Part shown: piece after piece, positions 39,159-48,934 of the stretch
How the letters are laid out: each line of letters starts with the position of its first letter
How positions within the stretch are numbered: position 1 is the stretch's first letter
Source of the DNA: UBA4823 sp034436035
Lineage (GTDB): Bacteria; Chloroflexota; Anaerolineae; Anaerolineales; UBA4823
Reading direction: 5' to 3'
DNA length: 50,791 bases
NCBI GenBank assembly: GCA_034436035.1
Contig: DAOTVW010000155.1
Span: 1-50,791 of the forward strand
Position numbers and translations under genes: made by a program
The notes under the pieces: generated by a model
Databases searched by the model: none
Told to the model about the DNA's origin: nothing
The model's input: only the letters and a program-made list of their open reading frames with translations

Positions 39159-41021
39159 GTGAAAATTACACCAAAAATATCTTCCTTATTAGCGAATTTG
39201 CCGACGGTACCCGGTTGCTATATCATGAAAGACGAAAGCGGCAGAGTGATTTATGTGGGTAAGGCGGTCAATTTGCGCAACCGGGTGCGCTCTTATTTTC
39301 ATGGAACGACCCAGGTCAATCCACGTACACAACGGCTTGTTTCTAAAATCGCCGATATCGAATGGATTGTGGTTGATTCGGAATTAGAAGCGCTAATCCT
39401 TGAAATGAATCTTATCAAACGGTACCGTCCACACTATAACATTCGTTTGAAAGATGATAAGCGCTATCCATACATAAAAGTACATTGGGCGGATGATTTT
39501 CCCAAAGTAAGTGTAACTCGGCAAATGATCCAGGATGGTTCACGTTATTATGGGCCTTATACCAGTGTGTGGGCAGTACATCAGACTTTGGATATTTTAC
39601 GGCGCATCTTTCCTTATCTCACTTGTGACCGAGTGATCACTGGCAAAGATGAACGGGCTTGCTTATATTATGACATCAAACTCTGTAGTGCTCCTTGTAT
39701 TGGCGCTATCGATAAACAGTCTTACCGACAGATGATTGATGATTTGTGTCAATTTCTTCAAGGACGCAGTGAACCAATCGTTGCTCGTTTACAAACCGAG
39801 ATGGTGGAAGCGGCTGACCATTTACAATTTGAAAAGGCAGCTGCAATTCGCGATCAAATTAAAGCCATTGAAACGGTGGTAGAGCATCAGAAAGTGGTTT
39901 CGAGCGATTATGTGGACTCGGATGTTATTGCGATGGCGCGCTCTAATGGAGAAGCTTGTGTACAAATATTTTTCATTCGGGCAGGGAAATTAATTGGGCG
40001 AGAATACTTTTTGTTAGAGGGAACAGAAGAAACACCTGATGCCAGCGTACTTGCAGAGTTTCTCAAGCAATTCTATGACCAGGCTGCCACGATTCCGAAT
40101 CAAGTTCTATTGCCTCAAGAAGTAGAAGAAGCGCAGATTATCCGACAATGGTTAAACCGGAAAAAGCCAGACCAAAAAGTGGAAATTATGGTACCGCATA
40201 GCGGTAGCCAACAGGAGTTGGTCGCCATGGCAGCCGAGAATGCGGCACAAACTTTAGCTGTCTTGAAAGCGCAATGGGAAAGCGATAGCCACCGTCAAGA
40301 ACAAGCATTAGCAGAACTTCAGGATGCATTGGAGCTTTCGCAACCGATAAATCGGATTGAGTGTTACGACATTTCGAATATTCAAGGGACTGCTGCAATT
40401 GGCAGTATGGTTGTTTTTGAACAAGGTATTCCGCGCAAAAACCTTTACCGCCGATTTAATATCCGTTCTGTGAATGGGCCGGATGATTTTGCCAGCATGG
40501 AAGAGATACTAACACGCCGTTTCCAGCGTTGGCAGGCTGCCCAAGAACAAGCCCAAAATATTGGAAAAAAACCAGACCCGGCTTTCTCAGTTTTACCGGA
40601 TTTATTAATAGTAGATGGTGGAAAAGGACAATTAAGCAGGGCAATTGTGGTTTTAGAACGTTTTGGATTATCTGAACGGGTTCAATTGGCTGGTCTGGCA
40701 AAACAAAATGAGGAATTATTCTTACCAGCCCGAGAACAAAGCCTGATCCTGCCCCGTCACTCTCAAGCTTTGTACCTTATCCAGCGGATACGGGATGAAG
40801 CACATCGGTTTGCAATCAGTGGGCATCGCAATCTGCGAACGAAACAAGGATTAGCGTCGCGATTAGACGCTGTGAATGGGATTGGCCCAGCACGCCGGAA
40901 ACAACTATTAACTAAGTTTGGTTCTATTGAGGCTATTCAGAATGCATCCATTGAGGAATTAATGACGGTGCCAGGGATAACCAAGAAACTGGCAGAACAA
41001 ATTAAAAATCAACTTGAATGA
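39159..41021 (+). CDS. uvrC: Excinuclease ABC subunit C (UvrC)
   Basis: UvrC makes both incisions in nucleotide excision repair. The 620-residue protein has the N-terminal GIY-YIG nuclease (PTVPGCYIMKDESGRVIYVG, KAVNLRNRVRSYF), a Cys-containing segment (CDRVITGKDERACLYYDIKL, CSAPCIGAI), the UVR helix pair (LQFEKAAAIRDQIKAIETV), an RNase H-like domain with ECYDISNIQGTAAIGSMVVF and PDLLIVDGGKGQL, and C-terminal tandem HhH motifs (VNGIGPARRKQLLTKFGSIE). A GTG start at 39159 is used; no strong ribosome-binding site is seen. Confidence 0.97.
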   Translation: MKITPKISSLLANLPTVPGCYIMKDESGRVIYVGKAVNLRNRVRSYFHGTTQVNPRTQRLVSKIADIEWIVVDSELEALILEMNLIKRYRPHYNIRLKDDKRYPYIKVHWADDFPKVSVTRQMIQDGSRYYGPYTSVWAVHQTLDILRRIFPYLTCDRVITGKDERACLYYDIKLCSAPCIGAIDKQSYRQMIDDLCQFLQGRSEPIVARLQTEMVEAADHLQFEKAAAIRDQIKAIETVVEHQKVVSSDYVDSDVIAMARSNGEACVQIFFIRAGKLIGREYFLLEGTEETPDASVLAEFLKQFYDQAATIPNQVLLPQEVEEAQIIRQWLNRKKPDQKVEIMVPHSGSQQELVAMAAENAAQTLAVLKAQWESDSHRQEQALAELQDALELSQPINRIECYDISNIQGTAAIGSMVVFEQGIPRKNLYRRFNIRSVNGPDDFASMEEILTRRFQRWQAAQEQAQNIGKKPDPAFSVLPDLLIVDGGKGQLSRAIVVLERFGLSERVQLAGLAKQNEELFLPAREQSLILPRHSQALYLIQRIRDEAHRFAISGHRNLRTKQGLASRLDAVNGIGPARRKQLLTKFGSIEAIQNASIEELMTVPGITKKLAEQIKNQLE

Positions 41022-41031
41022 AAGGTTCAAA

Positions 41032-41151
41032 ATGGCAAAAAGAAATCCATCAAAAAGCGAAGTTCGTCGCATGCGCACTCAACAAATCATCTTCAGCATC
41101 ATTGCTATCTTAATGATCGTGGTAATGGTGATCGGATTAATATCCCGCTAG
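41032..41151 (+). CDS. 39-residue single-helix membrane protein downstream of uvrC
   Basis: A small gene with an ATG at 41032, 10 bases after the uvrC stop, preceded by GAAAGG. The product has a basic N-terminal half (MAKRNPSKSEVRRMRTQQ) and one hydrophobic helix (IIFSIIAILMIVVMVIGLI), ending Ser-Arg. This looks like a genuine small membrane protein with the positive end inside. No family is recognised. It ends 4 bases before the convergent stop of the giant kinase gene. Confidence 0.65.
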   Translation: MAKRNPSKSEVRRMRTQQIIFSIIAILMIVVMVIGLISR

Positions 41152-41155
41152 CCGT

Positions 41156-44100
41156 TTATTGGGTTAATTCCAGGATCGCCTGATTGAAATCTTGAATCGA
41201 GAACGGTTTTTGCAACCAATGGACGTTCCCTTTCTCGAGGATTACCCGATTTTCCTCTTTCATGGGGTGACCCGTGATCATCAGCATTTGAATTGAGGGG
41301 TTTTTATTTTGGATTATTTGAAAAAGTTCTAATCCGCCCATCTTAGGCATGACGATATCGCTGATAACGAGGTCAATTTTTTGCGTGGTGTGCTCGAGAA
41401 TATCTAAAGCGTTTTTCCCATCGCTGGCAGTCAATACCGTATATTGTTGTACTTCTAAGAGAGTTTTTAATGCGGCCCGGGTGGCTTCGTCATCTTCCAC
41501 TACTAATACTACTTTTCCAGCCCCATCCACTAGTTCGGTTGGTTGCTCATCGTTCGCTTCTTGTTCTGGCTCGGCAAGGACGGGCAGGTAAATTGTAAAG
41601 GTGGTTCCATATCCTAATTTACTTTCTACATCAATATATCCGCCATGTTGTTTGACAATGCCATAAACCTGGGCTAAGCCTAAACCAGTGCCCAGACCAA
41701 TTGGTTTAGTGGTGAAGAATGGTTCAAAAATGTGCGGTAAGTTCTCCGGTGCTATTCCTTCACCATTATCTTTGAGTGAGATACAAACCCATTCTCCGGG
41801 CTGGATATATTCAGATGGGCGTGGGTCATCTGGTTTGAGACTCAAACGATCGAGACTAAGGGTGATTACACCCCCATTCGGCATGGCATCTCGTGAGTTT
41901 AACGCCAGGTTCATTAAAACTTGTTGCATCCGTGTTGGATCAGCATTTACGAGGTATTGGGTAGGTTTATAAAATAATTCGATGCTGATTGTCTCTGGCA
42001 TTACCCTGCGCAACATTTTCTCGAATTCTTTGATGAACGGCAACAAATCTAAAGTGCTTTGTTCCATAATCGAGCGGCGGCTGAAATCCAATATTTGACG
42101 GATTAAACTCGCTGCCCGTTGTACTTGTTGTTGGATAATTGCTAAACGATCCTGACTTGCTTGAGATAGTGCCGCATCATTTCTCAGTAAATCGGCATAA
42201 ACCAAGATAGCAGCCATGATATTGTTGAAATCATGGGCGATCCCGGCGGCTAACTGCCCAACTGTGGCAAGACGTTCTTGCATTTGAACGCGCATTTGCG
42301 TTTCCCGTTCTCGGGTAACTTCGCGGATGATCAGCACCCAATTCGCAGGGGTTTCGCCAACCGGGCGGGCTTGTGTCTCGAATATGCGCCGCGGTATACC
42401 TTCAATAATTAAATCTTTCGGGCTGGGAGAATTGTATTGGGAGAGAAGATCATGGATTTGAAAACCTCCCAGTTTTCTTAGAATGCCCCCTTCGACGACC
42501 GCGTGTAAGTCATCCAGAATTTGAGAAGCCAGTGGGTTCAGCGCTAGGATATGATAATCTGTATCAAGCAGGAAAATTCCACTTGGTAAATCTTCGATAA
42601 TATCTCCCAGCCGCTTATTTTCTGCATTCCGTACCACCTCCAAACGTTGCATAGCAATACCAGCTTGGTTTGCAAAGGTCTGTAAAAGGCGGTTTTGCTC
42701 TTCACTAAATTCGATTTGATCTTCATCACCCATACCAAGCATGCCAATTAATTTCTCACCCAAGAAAATAGAGGTATGAGGGATGCTTTGAAATTGGGTT
42801 ATTGGTTCTCCTTTTGACTGGCTTTCTGCGAGGTTTATTTGGAAGGATGTAAAATTAATCTCCTGACTTAACTGTTGGTAAAGTTCATTTTGACAATGCT
42901 TTTTTAAATGCGCAATCAGGGTGGGGGAAAAGGGGCGAGCGGCATCAACAAATAATGTTGTCTTGCCATTATTTAGTAAACACCCTACTGTGAAATCGCA
43001 CTTAACTGCGTTGCGCAGGTGACGTAATAGGATTTGTGTCAATTCTTCATAAGATAAGGTGTAACCAATTTCCTGACTTAATTCAAATAGTTCGGATAGC
43101 TCTACGGTTCGTTCCGAAACAGCTTTTTCTAACTCGCTAGCATGGTTGCGGATATCTTCGTATAGACGTGCGTTTTCCAGTGCAATGGCAATCTGATCTG
43201 CTAACAAGCGCAGAAAATCAAAATCATTTTGGGTAAGTTTGCCAACCTGGTTCGTTTCAATGTTAATTACCCCTACCACCGCATCTTGATGAAGTATGGG
43301 CACCACTAATTCCGCTACCGTTCCGGGTATGTCTGGTTGATACTCAGGGTCTTGGGTGACATCGAGGGAAAGAACCGGTTGTTTCTCGCGGATAGCCTTG
43401 CCAATTAAGCCGCGATCCAGCGGTAAGCGGGTAATACGAGGATCACCTCCATGGGAGGCCCTTAACACGAGGCTATCTTGATGAAGCAAGTATATTTCTA
43501 CGGTCGGGTAGCTAAAGTTCTGCACTAACTCATCCACCATCGTTTTCAATAATTCTTGCAAATCAAGGCGTTGGATAAAGGAGCGCGTAAAAGTTTGTAA
43601 TAAAAGCATTTGGCGTAAGCGATACTGCGCCTCCTGATATCTTTCGGCATTGCTCAATGCTAAACCCACTTCCTGGCAGATCGCTTGGATAAATTTGAGA
43701 TCCTCGGCGTTAAAGGCGTTTTTATTTGGATGAAGAACCGTCATCACCCCGTATAGGTTTTCTTCAAATAAAATTGGTGCGCAGATTGCTGATTGTGTGC
43801 CTTCATCGATGCCAGGGATAAATATCCAACGGGAATCGGCAGAAACATCAGACAAAAATGCACCTTGGCGGTGCTGGGCAACCCACCCGACTATACCTTG
43901 TCCTAAGCGCCATTGGAATTTCTCGGCATAATCCAGGGGAGTGAGTTGCTTTTCCCCTGAACAAGCGCTGATTACCAGCGTTTTATCTTGGGGCTGATAA
44001 CGCATGGCTAATCCAAAATGGCCTCCTAAAGCTTTTGTAACCAGTGAAACTGCGCGATCAAGGATTTCGTTTGACTCCAAGCTGGAGGTTAATTCATGGC

Positions 44101-45685
44101 TGATGGCATACAATACGCTTAAATTGCGTTTTTCGTTTTGAACTTGGTGATATAAGCGCGCATTTTGAATCGCAATAGCAGCCTGATCAGCGAGGAAACC
44201 AAGCAGGCGTAATTCATTTTCGGGAAAGATGCGCGGCTCTGAAAACGATACATTCATCACCCCTACAACCCATGTCCCGATTTTCAACGGAATGCCGATG
44301 ATTGAACCGTTCCAATTGCTTGGCATGTCGTGATAGAGGGGATGTTGGCGCATATCCTCTACAGCAATCAATTTACCGGTCTGAGCGACCATGGCGGTTA
44401 ATCCATTTTTTCTCGGTGGTGCAACGGGTTTTCCGCGTTGACCATCACTCCACAAGGCAGCGCCAAAGCGAAACTGATCTTCTTCCTGCGGGTGATAGAG
44501 AAAGATATGGGCATTGCGCACATTGGGCAGTAAGGTGAAGACACTTTGTAAGATAGCATCGAGCACTTTTTCCAACTCAATGTTTGTGATCAGGCTAAGA
44601 CTCACTTGGCGCAATGCTTCGAGATCGTTGGCGCGTTTTTCATTTTCTTGAAATAGACGGGCGTTTTCAATTACAACAGCAGCTTGATTGGCGAAGGCGC
44701 TTGCCCACTGCCCATGGATTTTCTGATATGCATTGGATTTGTATGAATCTAAGGTGATGTACCCAATGACTTCATCCCGGCTGATGAGGGGTACTCCCAT
44801 CCAGCCACGGACATTTTGAGTGTTCAGCCAACCATGAAAACGGGAATCCTTGGAAGCATCCTCAAGGATGATTGGAGCTCGTGCCTGTTTGATTTCCGCA
44901 AATAAGGGATCATCAATGGGGAAACGCATCTGTTTTTTTGAACCATTAATAGTCAAACCGCGATGTGCTACAAGGGTTAGAGTATCCTGTTCGGCAAGCA
45001 AGATGGAAGCGCTATCATACGGTACTACGTCGGCTAATAAGCGCAGGATGCTTTCAAGGATATAGTTGATATCAAGAGAAGATGTGAGTGTGGTTGCAGC
45101 AGAGGCTAATTTTTCAGCTATTATCCGTTGTTGGTGTTCGGTTTCAAGAATGGTGACATTGTGGAGTAAAGCAGCGGTTTGATTTGCTATAAGGCTGATC
45201 CACTCAGCGATGTCTTCTTTGAAATAATTAATGCCTTGATTGTCCCAAAATTGAAACACCCCCATCAACTGACCTTTCCAGAACATGGGGACAATCAAGA
45301 TTGCTTTGTATGGCAATGCCTCTATGCTTATATTCTGTTTCCCCATCCATACCCGGATATCAGAGATATATACAGGTGTGTTGGATTGAATTACCCGTTG
45401 AGCAGCAATTTTACCTACCTCAAGCAAAGACTGTCTTTGGTGATTCGTAAGGGGAGTGACGCAGGTGAGAGATTGAAGAATATTATTTTGATCGAAAGTG
45501 AACAAGCATCCACTTTCGGCGTCAATGAATTCCATTGCCAGATTGAGGATTTTTTCTAATAATTGCGGGAGATGAGCTTTATTTCCGTTTTCGAAATTAA
45601 ATTGAATTAATTGGGTCATCTGCTGCAAGAGCATGCGCGTTTTGCTGATGTCATTCGACCGTTCGTCTTTAATTAAATCTGTCAC
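41156..45685 (-). CDS. Giant soluble hybrid histidine kinase with six GAF domains, PAS, kinase and receiver
   Basis: A 1509-residue protein without membrane helices. Six GAF-type modules follow one another (about 30-185, 205-350, 360-515, 525-675, 690-840, 855-1020). Most end in the helix wording FANQAAVVIENARLFQE or LADQAAIAIQNARLYHQ. A PAS domain (about 1030-1130, LPSGIFLLDTDYHILALNPL) precedes the kinase core: VGQLAAGIAHDFNNIMAAIL, NLALNSRDAMPNGG and GLGTGLGLAQVYGIVKQHGG. A C-terminal receiver (from about 1385) carries LVISDIVMPKMGG and the final Lys in HWLQKPFS. The GTG start follows GGAGAT. A possible -10 (TATAAT, 45806-45801) lies upstream. The ligands are unknown. Confidence 0.93.
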   Translation of the reverse strand: MTDLIKDERSNDISKTRMLLQQMTQLIQFNFENGNKAHLPQLLEKILNLAMEFIDAESGCLFTFDQNNILQSLTCVTPLTNHQRQSLLEVGKIAAQRVIQSNTPVYISDIRVWMGKQNISIEALPYKAILIVPMFWKGQLMGVFQFWDNQGINYFKEDIAEWISLIANQTAALLHNVTILETEHQQRIIAEKLASAATTLTSSLDINYILESILRLLADVVPYDSASILLAEQDTLTLVAHRGLTINGSKKQMRFPIDDPLFAEIKQARAPIILEDASKDSRFHGWLNTQNVRGWMGVPLISRDEVIGYITLDSYKSNAYQKIHGQWASAFANQAAVVIENARLFQENEKRANDLEALRQVSLSLITNIELEKVLDAILQSVFTLLPNVRNAHIFLYHPQEEDQFRFGAALWSDGQRGKPVAPPRKNGLTAMVAQTGKLIAVEDMRQHPLYHDMPSNWNGSIIGIPLKIGTWVVGVMNVSFSEPRIFPENELRLLGFLADQAAIAIQNARLYHQVQNEKRNLSVLYAISHELTSSLESNEILDRAVSLVTKALGGHFGLAMRYQPQDKTLVISACSGEKQLTPLDYAEKFQWRLGQGIVGWVAQHRQGAFLSDVSADSRWIFIPGIDEGTQSAICAPILFEENLYGVMTVLHPNKNAFNAEDLKFIQAICQEVGLALSNAERYQEAQYRLRQMLLLQTFTRSFIQRLDLQELLKTMVDELVQNFSYPTVEIYLLHQDSLVLRASHGGDPRITRLPLDRGLIGKAIREKQPVLSLDVTQDPEYQPDIPGTVAELVVPILHQDAVVGVINIETNQVGKLTQNDFDFLRLLADQIAIALENARLYEDIRNHASELEKAVSERTVELSELFELSQEIGYTLSYEELTQILLRHLRNAVKCDFTVGCLLNNGKTTLFVDAARPFSPTLIAHLKKHCQNELYQQLSQEINFTSFQINLAESQSKGEPITQFQSIPHTSIFLGEKLIGMLGMGDEDQIEFSEEQNRLLQTFANQAGIAMQRLEVVRNAENKRLGDIIEDLPSGIFLLDTDYHILALNPLASQILDDLHAVVEGGILRKLGGFQIHDLLSQYNSPSPKDLIIEGIPRRIFETQARPVGETPANWVLIIREVTRERETQMRVQMQERLATVGQLAAGIAHDFNNIMAAILVYADLLRNDAALSQASQDRLAIIQQQVQRAASLIRQILDFSRRSIMEQSTLDLLPFIKEFEKMLRRVMPETISIELFYKPTQYLVNADPTRMQQVLMNLALNSRDAMPNGGVITLSLDRLSLKPDDPRPSEYIQPGEWVCISLKDNGEGIAPENLPHIFEPFFTTKPIGLGTGLGLAQVYGIVKQHGGYIDVESKLGYGTTFTIYLPVLAEPEQEANDEQPTELVDGAGKVVLVVEDDEATRAALKTLLEVQQYTVLTASDGKNALDILEHTTQKIDLVISDIVMPKMGGLELFQIIQNKNPSIQMLMITGHPMKEENRVILEKGNVHWLQKPFSIQDFNQAILELTQ

Positions 45686-45867
45686 CGAAATACCATCTCC
45701 TGTGCATGTATTAAGATAACCATACTACCACTAAATCTGCATGCGAATAGCTACCGAAAAGCAGTCATTTCGTAGAAAAATACTATTTCTGCCAGAGTTT
45801 ATTATAGAGTAATGCGGGCATAAATAGCCTTACAGTTTTATTAGGTTAAATGCAATCCTTATGCCAA

Positions 45868-45906
45868 TAAAAAAGGCTACAAAAGGGGGAAGCCTTTTGT
45901 AGCCTT
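45868..45906 (-). terminator. Intrinsic terminator of the formate-THF ligase gene
   Basis: AAGGCTACAAAAGG (45873-45886) pairs with CCTTTTGTAGCCTT (45893-45906) in a 14-bp stem with loop GGGAAG. On the minus strand the stem is followed by TTTTTTATT, giving a strong terminator 20 bases after the fhs stop. The rest of the 240-base gap (45686-45925) holds the leader of the kinase gene. Confidence 0.93.
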
Positions 45907-45925
45907 ATCGTCGCATATTATCTTT

Positions 45926-47851
45926 TTAGAATAAACCTACAACTCGACCGGTTTTTAGGTCTAGATCAACATCATAGAAAACGGGTCGGGTAGGTAGGCC
46001 TGGCATGGTGCGCATTTCGCCTAATAATGGGTAAAGAAAGCCAGCGCCAACCGATGCACGAATATCACGGATAGGAACTGTAAATCCTTTTGGAACCCCT
46101 TTAAGTTTTGGATCATGGCTCAAGCTCAGATGGGTTTTTGCCATGCATAGCGGGAGTTTATCGAAACCAAGTCGGGTATAGAGTTCAATCTTTTTCTCAG
46201 CTTCTGGCAGGTATTCCACTCCATCTGCGCCATAGATTTCTTTGCAAATGATCTCGATTTTATCTTTGATGGGGAGATCAAGAGGATAGAGGAATTTGAA
46301 ATTGCTTGGTTTTTCAGCCGCTTTCACAACCGCTTCAGCGAGTGCGATAGCGCCTTCGCCGCCGTTCATCCAATGGGTGCATACGACCGAGTCTTCAGCG
46401 CCAGCTTCCAGGGCAGCTTCCCGGACGAGTTCCACCTCTTTTTGGGTATCGGTTGCGAAAGAATTAACTGCCACCACGCAAGGGATACCGAACTTGAGGA
46501 CGTTGCGGATGTGATGCTGCAGATTTCCCAAGCCAGCTCTAAGGAGTTCGAGATTCTCCTCGGTATAAGTAGCATGGAGGGGCTTTCCGGCAACTACTGC
46601 TGGACCACCACCATGCATTTTTAGGGCCCGTACTGTTGCAACCAAGACAACTACGTTCGGGATTAAGCCGGAATAACGGCATTTAATATCGAAAAATTTC
46701 TCCATGCCAATGTCAGCACCGAAGCCGGACTCCGTGACGACATAATCGGCTAATTTCAAGGCAATGCGGTCGGCGATAATAGAGCTATTACCATGGGCAA
46801 TATTGGCAAACGGTCCGGCATGGACGAATACCGGGGTGCCTTCAAGGCTCTGCATTAATGTAGGCTTGATTGCATCTTTCATTAACACTGTCATCGCTCC
46901 CGCAACGCCCAGGTCTTCGGCGGTAATCGGCTCGCCAGCCTTTGAGGTGCCGATGACGATTTTCCCGAAACGTTCTCGCATATCAGCCAAATCTGTCGTT
47001 AAAGCAAGGATAGCCATGATTTCGCTGGCAACCGAGATGTCAAAGCCGGTGCGGCGTGTCATCCCTTTTTCTTCAGGCCCTAGACCAATCATGATTTCCC
47101 GTAAAAAGCGGTCATTGGTATCAACCACCCTGCGGAAAGTGATGCTATCCGGATCAATATCCAGACGGGCGAATTTGCTTCGCTCTTCGGGAGTGAGTTC
47201 ATTGGGGTCGGTTTTGTTGATCCCCAATTTTTTCAGCCGTTTCAACATAGGCGGGGAGAATCGCCGATTGCCTTGTTTGTCGGGTGGACAAAGCGCATTG
47301 AAGAGCTGCTCATCGGTTTGGGATGCTTCGTGGAACATGCGGGCATCGATAGCTGCTGCTAACAGGTTGTTGGCAGCGGTGATCGCATGAATATCGCCGG
47401 TGAGATGCAGGTTGAAATCTTCCATCGGGACGACTTGGCTATAGCCACCACCCGCTGCCCCGCCTTTAATCCCAAATGTTGGGCCCTGGCTGGGCTGACG
47501 GATACAGGTGAATACGCTCTTTTTAAGGTGGGCACCAAGTGCTTGACTTAAACCCATGGTGGTGGTGGTTTTTCCCTCACCTAATGGGGTTGGCGTGATG
47601 GCTGTTACATCCACATAGATACCATCGGGGACATCTTTAAGTCGTTCCAGCACTTCCAATTTGACTTTGGCTTTGTAATTCCCGTAGAGCTCAAGCTCTT
47701 CGGGGAGTAATCCACACTCTGCAGCTACCTGAGTAATTGGTTTAAGGTCAGCTGCTTGGGCAATTTCGATATCAGATGGGACGGGAAACTTTCGCTGTAA
47801 TTTCCGATATTCAAAAGGTTGGCGGGCTAAATCTTTTTTTGAAGCGCACAT
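45926..47851 (-). CDS. fhs: Formate-tetrahydrofolate ligase, long eukaryote-like form
   Basis: Fhs joins formate to THF using ATP. The P-loop is TPTPLGEGKTTTTMG (about residues 86-100), and the core shows RQPSQGPTFGIKGGAAGGGY, NLHLTGDIHAITAANNLLAA, HAGPFANIAHGNSSIIADRI and VRALKMHGGGP. At 641 residues it is about 80 longer than the usual 555-560-residue bacterial enzyme. The extra segment near 165-240 (LFNALCPP, LKRLKKLGINKTDPNELTPE, SITFRRVVDTNDRFLREIMI) is wording I recall from plant and animal FTHFS domains. The protein ends MRTMPGLPTRPVFYD. The 189-base gap upstream shows no convincing promoter; it contains GGATAGGTATCC. Confidence 0.97.
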   Translation of the reverse strand: MCASKKDLARQPFEYRKLQRKFPVPSDIEIAQAADLKPITQVAAECGLLPEELELYGNYKAKVKLEVLERLKDVPDGIYVDVTAITPTPLGEGKTTTTMGLSQALGAHLKKSVFTCIRQPSQGPTFGIKGGAAGGGYSQVVPMEDFNLHLTGDIHAITAANNLLAAAIDARMFHEASQTDEQLFNALCPPDKQGNRRFSPPMLKRLKKLGINKTDPNELTPEERSKFARLDIDPDSITFRRVVDTNDRFLREIMIGLGPEEKGMTRRTGFDISVASEIMAILALTTDLADMRERFGKIVIGTSKAGEPITAEDLGVAGAMTVLMKDAIKPTLMQSLEGTPVFVHAGPFANIAHGNSSIIADRIALKLADYVVTESGFGADIGMEKFFDIKCRYSGLIPNVVVLVATVRALKMHGGGPAVVAGKPLHATYTEENLELLRAGLGNLQHHIRNVLKFGIPCVVAVNSFATDTQKEVELVREAALEAGAEDSVVCTHWMNGGEGAIALAEAVVKAAEKPSNFKFLYPLDLPIKDKIEIICKEIYGADGVEYLPEAEKKIELYTRLGFDKLPLCMAKTHLSLSHDPKLKGVPKGFTVPIRDIRASVGAGFLYPLLGEMRTMPGLPTRPVFYDVDLDLKTGRVVGLF

Positions 47852-48040
47852 ATTATCTCCCTTTCATAAAAATAGGATTTCCTTATAGGTTCTCTTGTAA
47901 TATTTTCATTGCATTTCTGTAATCTGACAAGGGATACCTATCCTAACCTGAATATGCTAAGCGTCTTAAAATAATCATCTTTTTGCAATAATACGCAAAA
48001 AAATTCAATATGATCGATGAGAGCGTAAGGAAAATGAAAA

Positions 48041-48934
48041 TTATTGATTGGCTTGCATGGCTAATCCGATTGCCCCACAAACACCGGCTCGATCTCCTAA
48101 CATTGGTTCTACCATGATCTGGTTGATCTCTCTTTCTCCAAAATTGCCATAGCCATTGACGAGTTTATTTGTCTCTTGTTGAATCCGTTTCAGTAATCCT
48201 AAATGCCGCATGATACCGCCGCCAAGGATAATCCGTTGGGGACTGAACGTAAAAATTAGGTTCGTGGTTGCGTAAGCTAAATATTGTGCCTCTAGAGCCC
48301 AGGCGGGATGGTTGTAAGGGAGGTTCTCTGGACGAGACAACCAGCGTAATTCCATTGCATGACCACTGGCTAGCCCTTCTAGGCAATCTCCATGGAAGGG
48401 ACAAATCCCAGCAAAGGGATCATTGACGAAGTCATGAGGGATGCGCATATGCCCCATTTCTGGATGATTACTGCCATGAAAGATTTTTCCCGAGAATATT
48501 GCGCCGACTCCGATACCTGTCCCAACAGTCATATAAAGGATGGTGTCAAAACCACGACCAGCTCCACTCAACCATTCTCCGAGGGCAGCTCCATTGACAT
48601 CCGTATCCAGGTAAACGGGAATATTCAAGGCGTTTTGGAACGGGTGGATGACATCGGTGCCTACCCATCCGCTTTTGGGCGTGGAGATAATTTGTCCATA
48701 AGTTGGGGAACGAGGATTTAAGTCCAATGGACCAAATGAAGCGATCCCAATGGCTGTAATGTTCCCATATTCTTTTTGTTGATTGAGAAAGAATTGGATG
48801 ATTTCTGGCAGCGTTTCGGAAGGGGAACGAGTGAAAATAATTGTTTCATTAAGGATATTCATTGGAGATGTACCGATCGCACAAACGATCTCACTACCCC
48901 CAATTTCAACTCCACCAAATATGGGTAGATTCAT
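48041..48934 (-). CDS. ROK-family fructokinase
   Basis: A 297-residue sugar kinase of the ROK family. The N-terminal phosphate loop reads FGGVEIGGSEIVCAIG. Then follow PVYLDTDVNGAALGEWLSGA with the catalytic Asp region, LYMTVGTGIGVGAIFSGKIF and the zinc site HPEMGHM with CPFHGDCLEGLASGHAM. The CPFHGDCLEGLASG wording is that of fructokinases such as Bacillus YdhR/GmuE rather than of glucokinases (CxCGxxGC), so fructose is the likely substrate. The stop/start overlaps the upstream elp3-like gene by 4 bases. No sugar transporter is nearby. Confidence 0.88.
   Translation of the reverse strand: MNLPIFGGVEIGGSEIVCAIGTSPMNILNETIIFTRSPSETLPEIIQFFLNQQKEYGNITAIGIASFGPLDLNPRSPTYGQIISTPKSGWVGTDVIHPFQNALNIPVYLDTDVNGAALGEWLSGAGRGFDTILYMTVGTGIGVGAIFSGKIFHGSNHPEMGHMRIPHDFVNDPFAGICPFHGDCLEGLASGHAMELRWLSRPENLPYNHPAWALEAQYLAYATTNLIFTFSPQRIILGGGIMRHLGLLKRIQQETNKLVNGYGNFGEREINQIMVEPMLGDRAGVCGAIGLAMQANQ

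Noticed and set aside
45801..45806. TATAAT before the giant kinase gene as a full promoter
   Set aside because: No acceptable -35 hexamer is found 16-18 bases upstream, so it is mentioned only in the gene entry.
46764..47390. 208-residue open frame antisense to fhs
   Set aside because: It runs opposite to a clearly conserved gene, has no ribosome-binding site or family resemblance, and its Ser/Arg/Ile-rich composition is typical of a reverse-strand shadow.
47929..47945. GGATACCTATCC near-palindrome upstream of fhs
   Set aside because: Five-base arms are too short to claim an operator without other copies.
48041..48934. ROK protein as glucokinase
   Set aside because: The zinc motif CPFHGDCLEGLASG is that of ROK fructokinases, not the CxCGxxGCxE of glucokinases and repressors.
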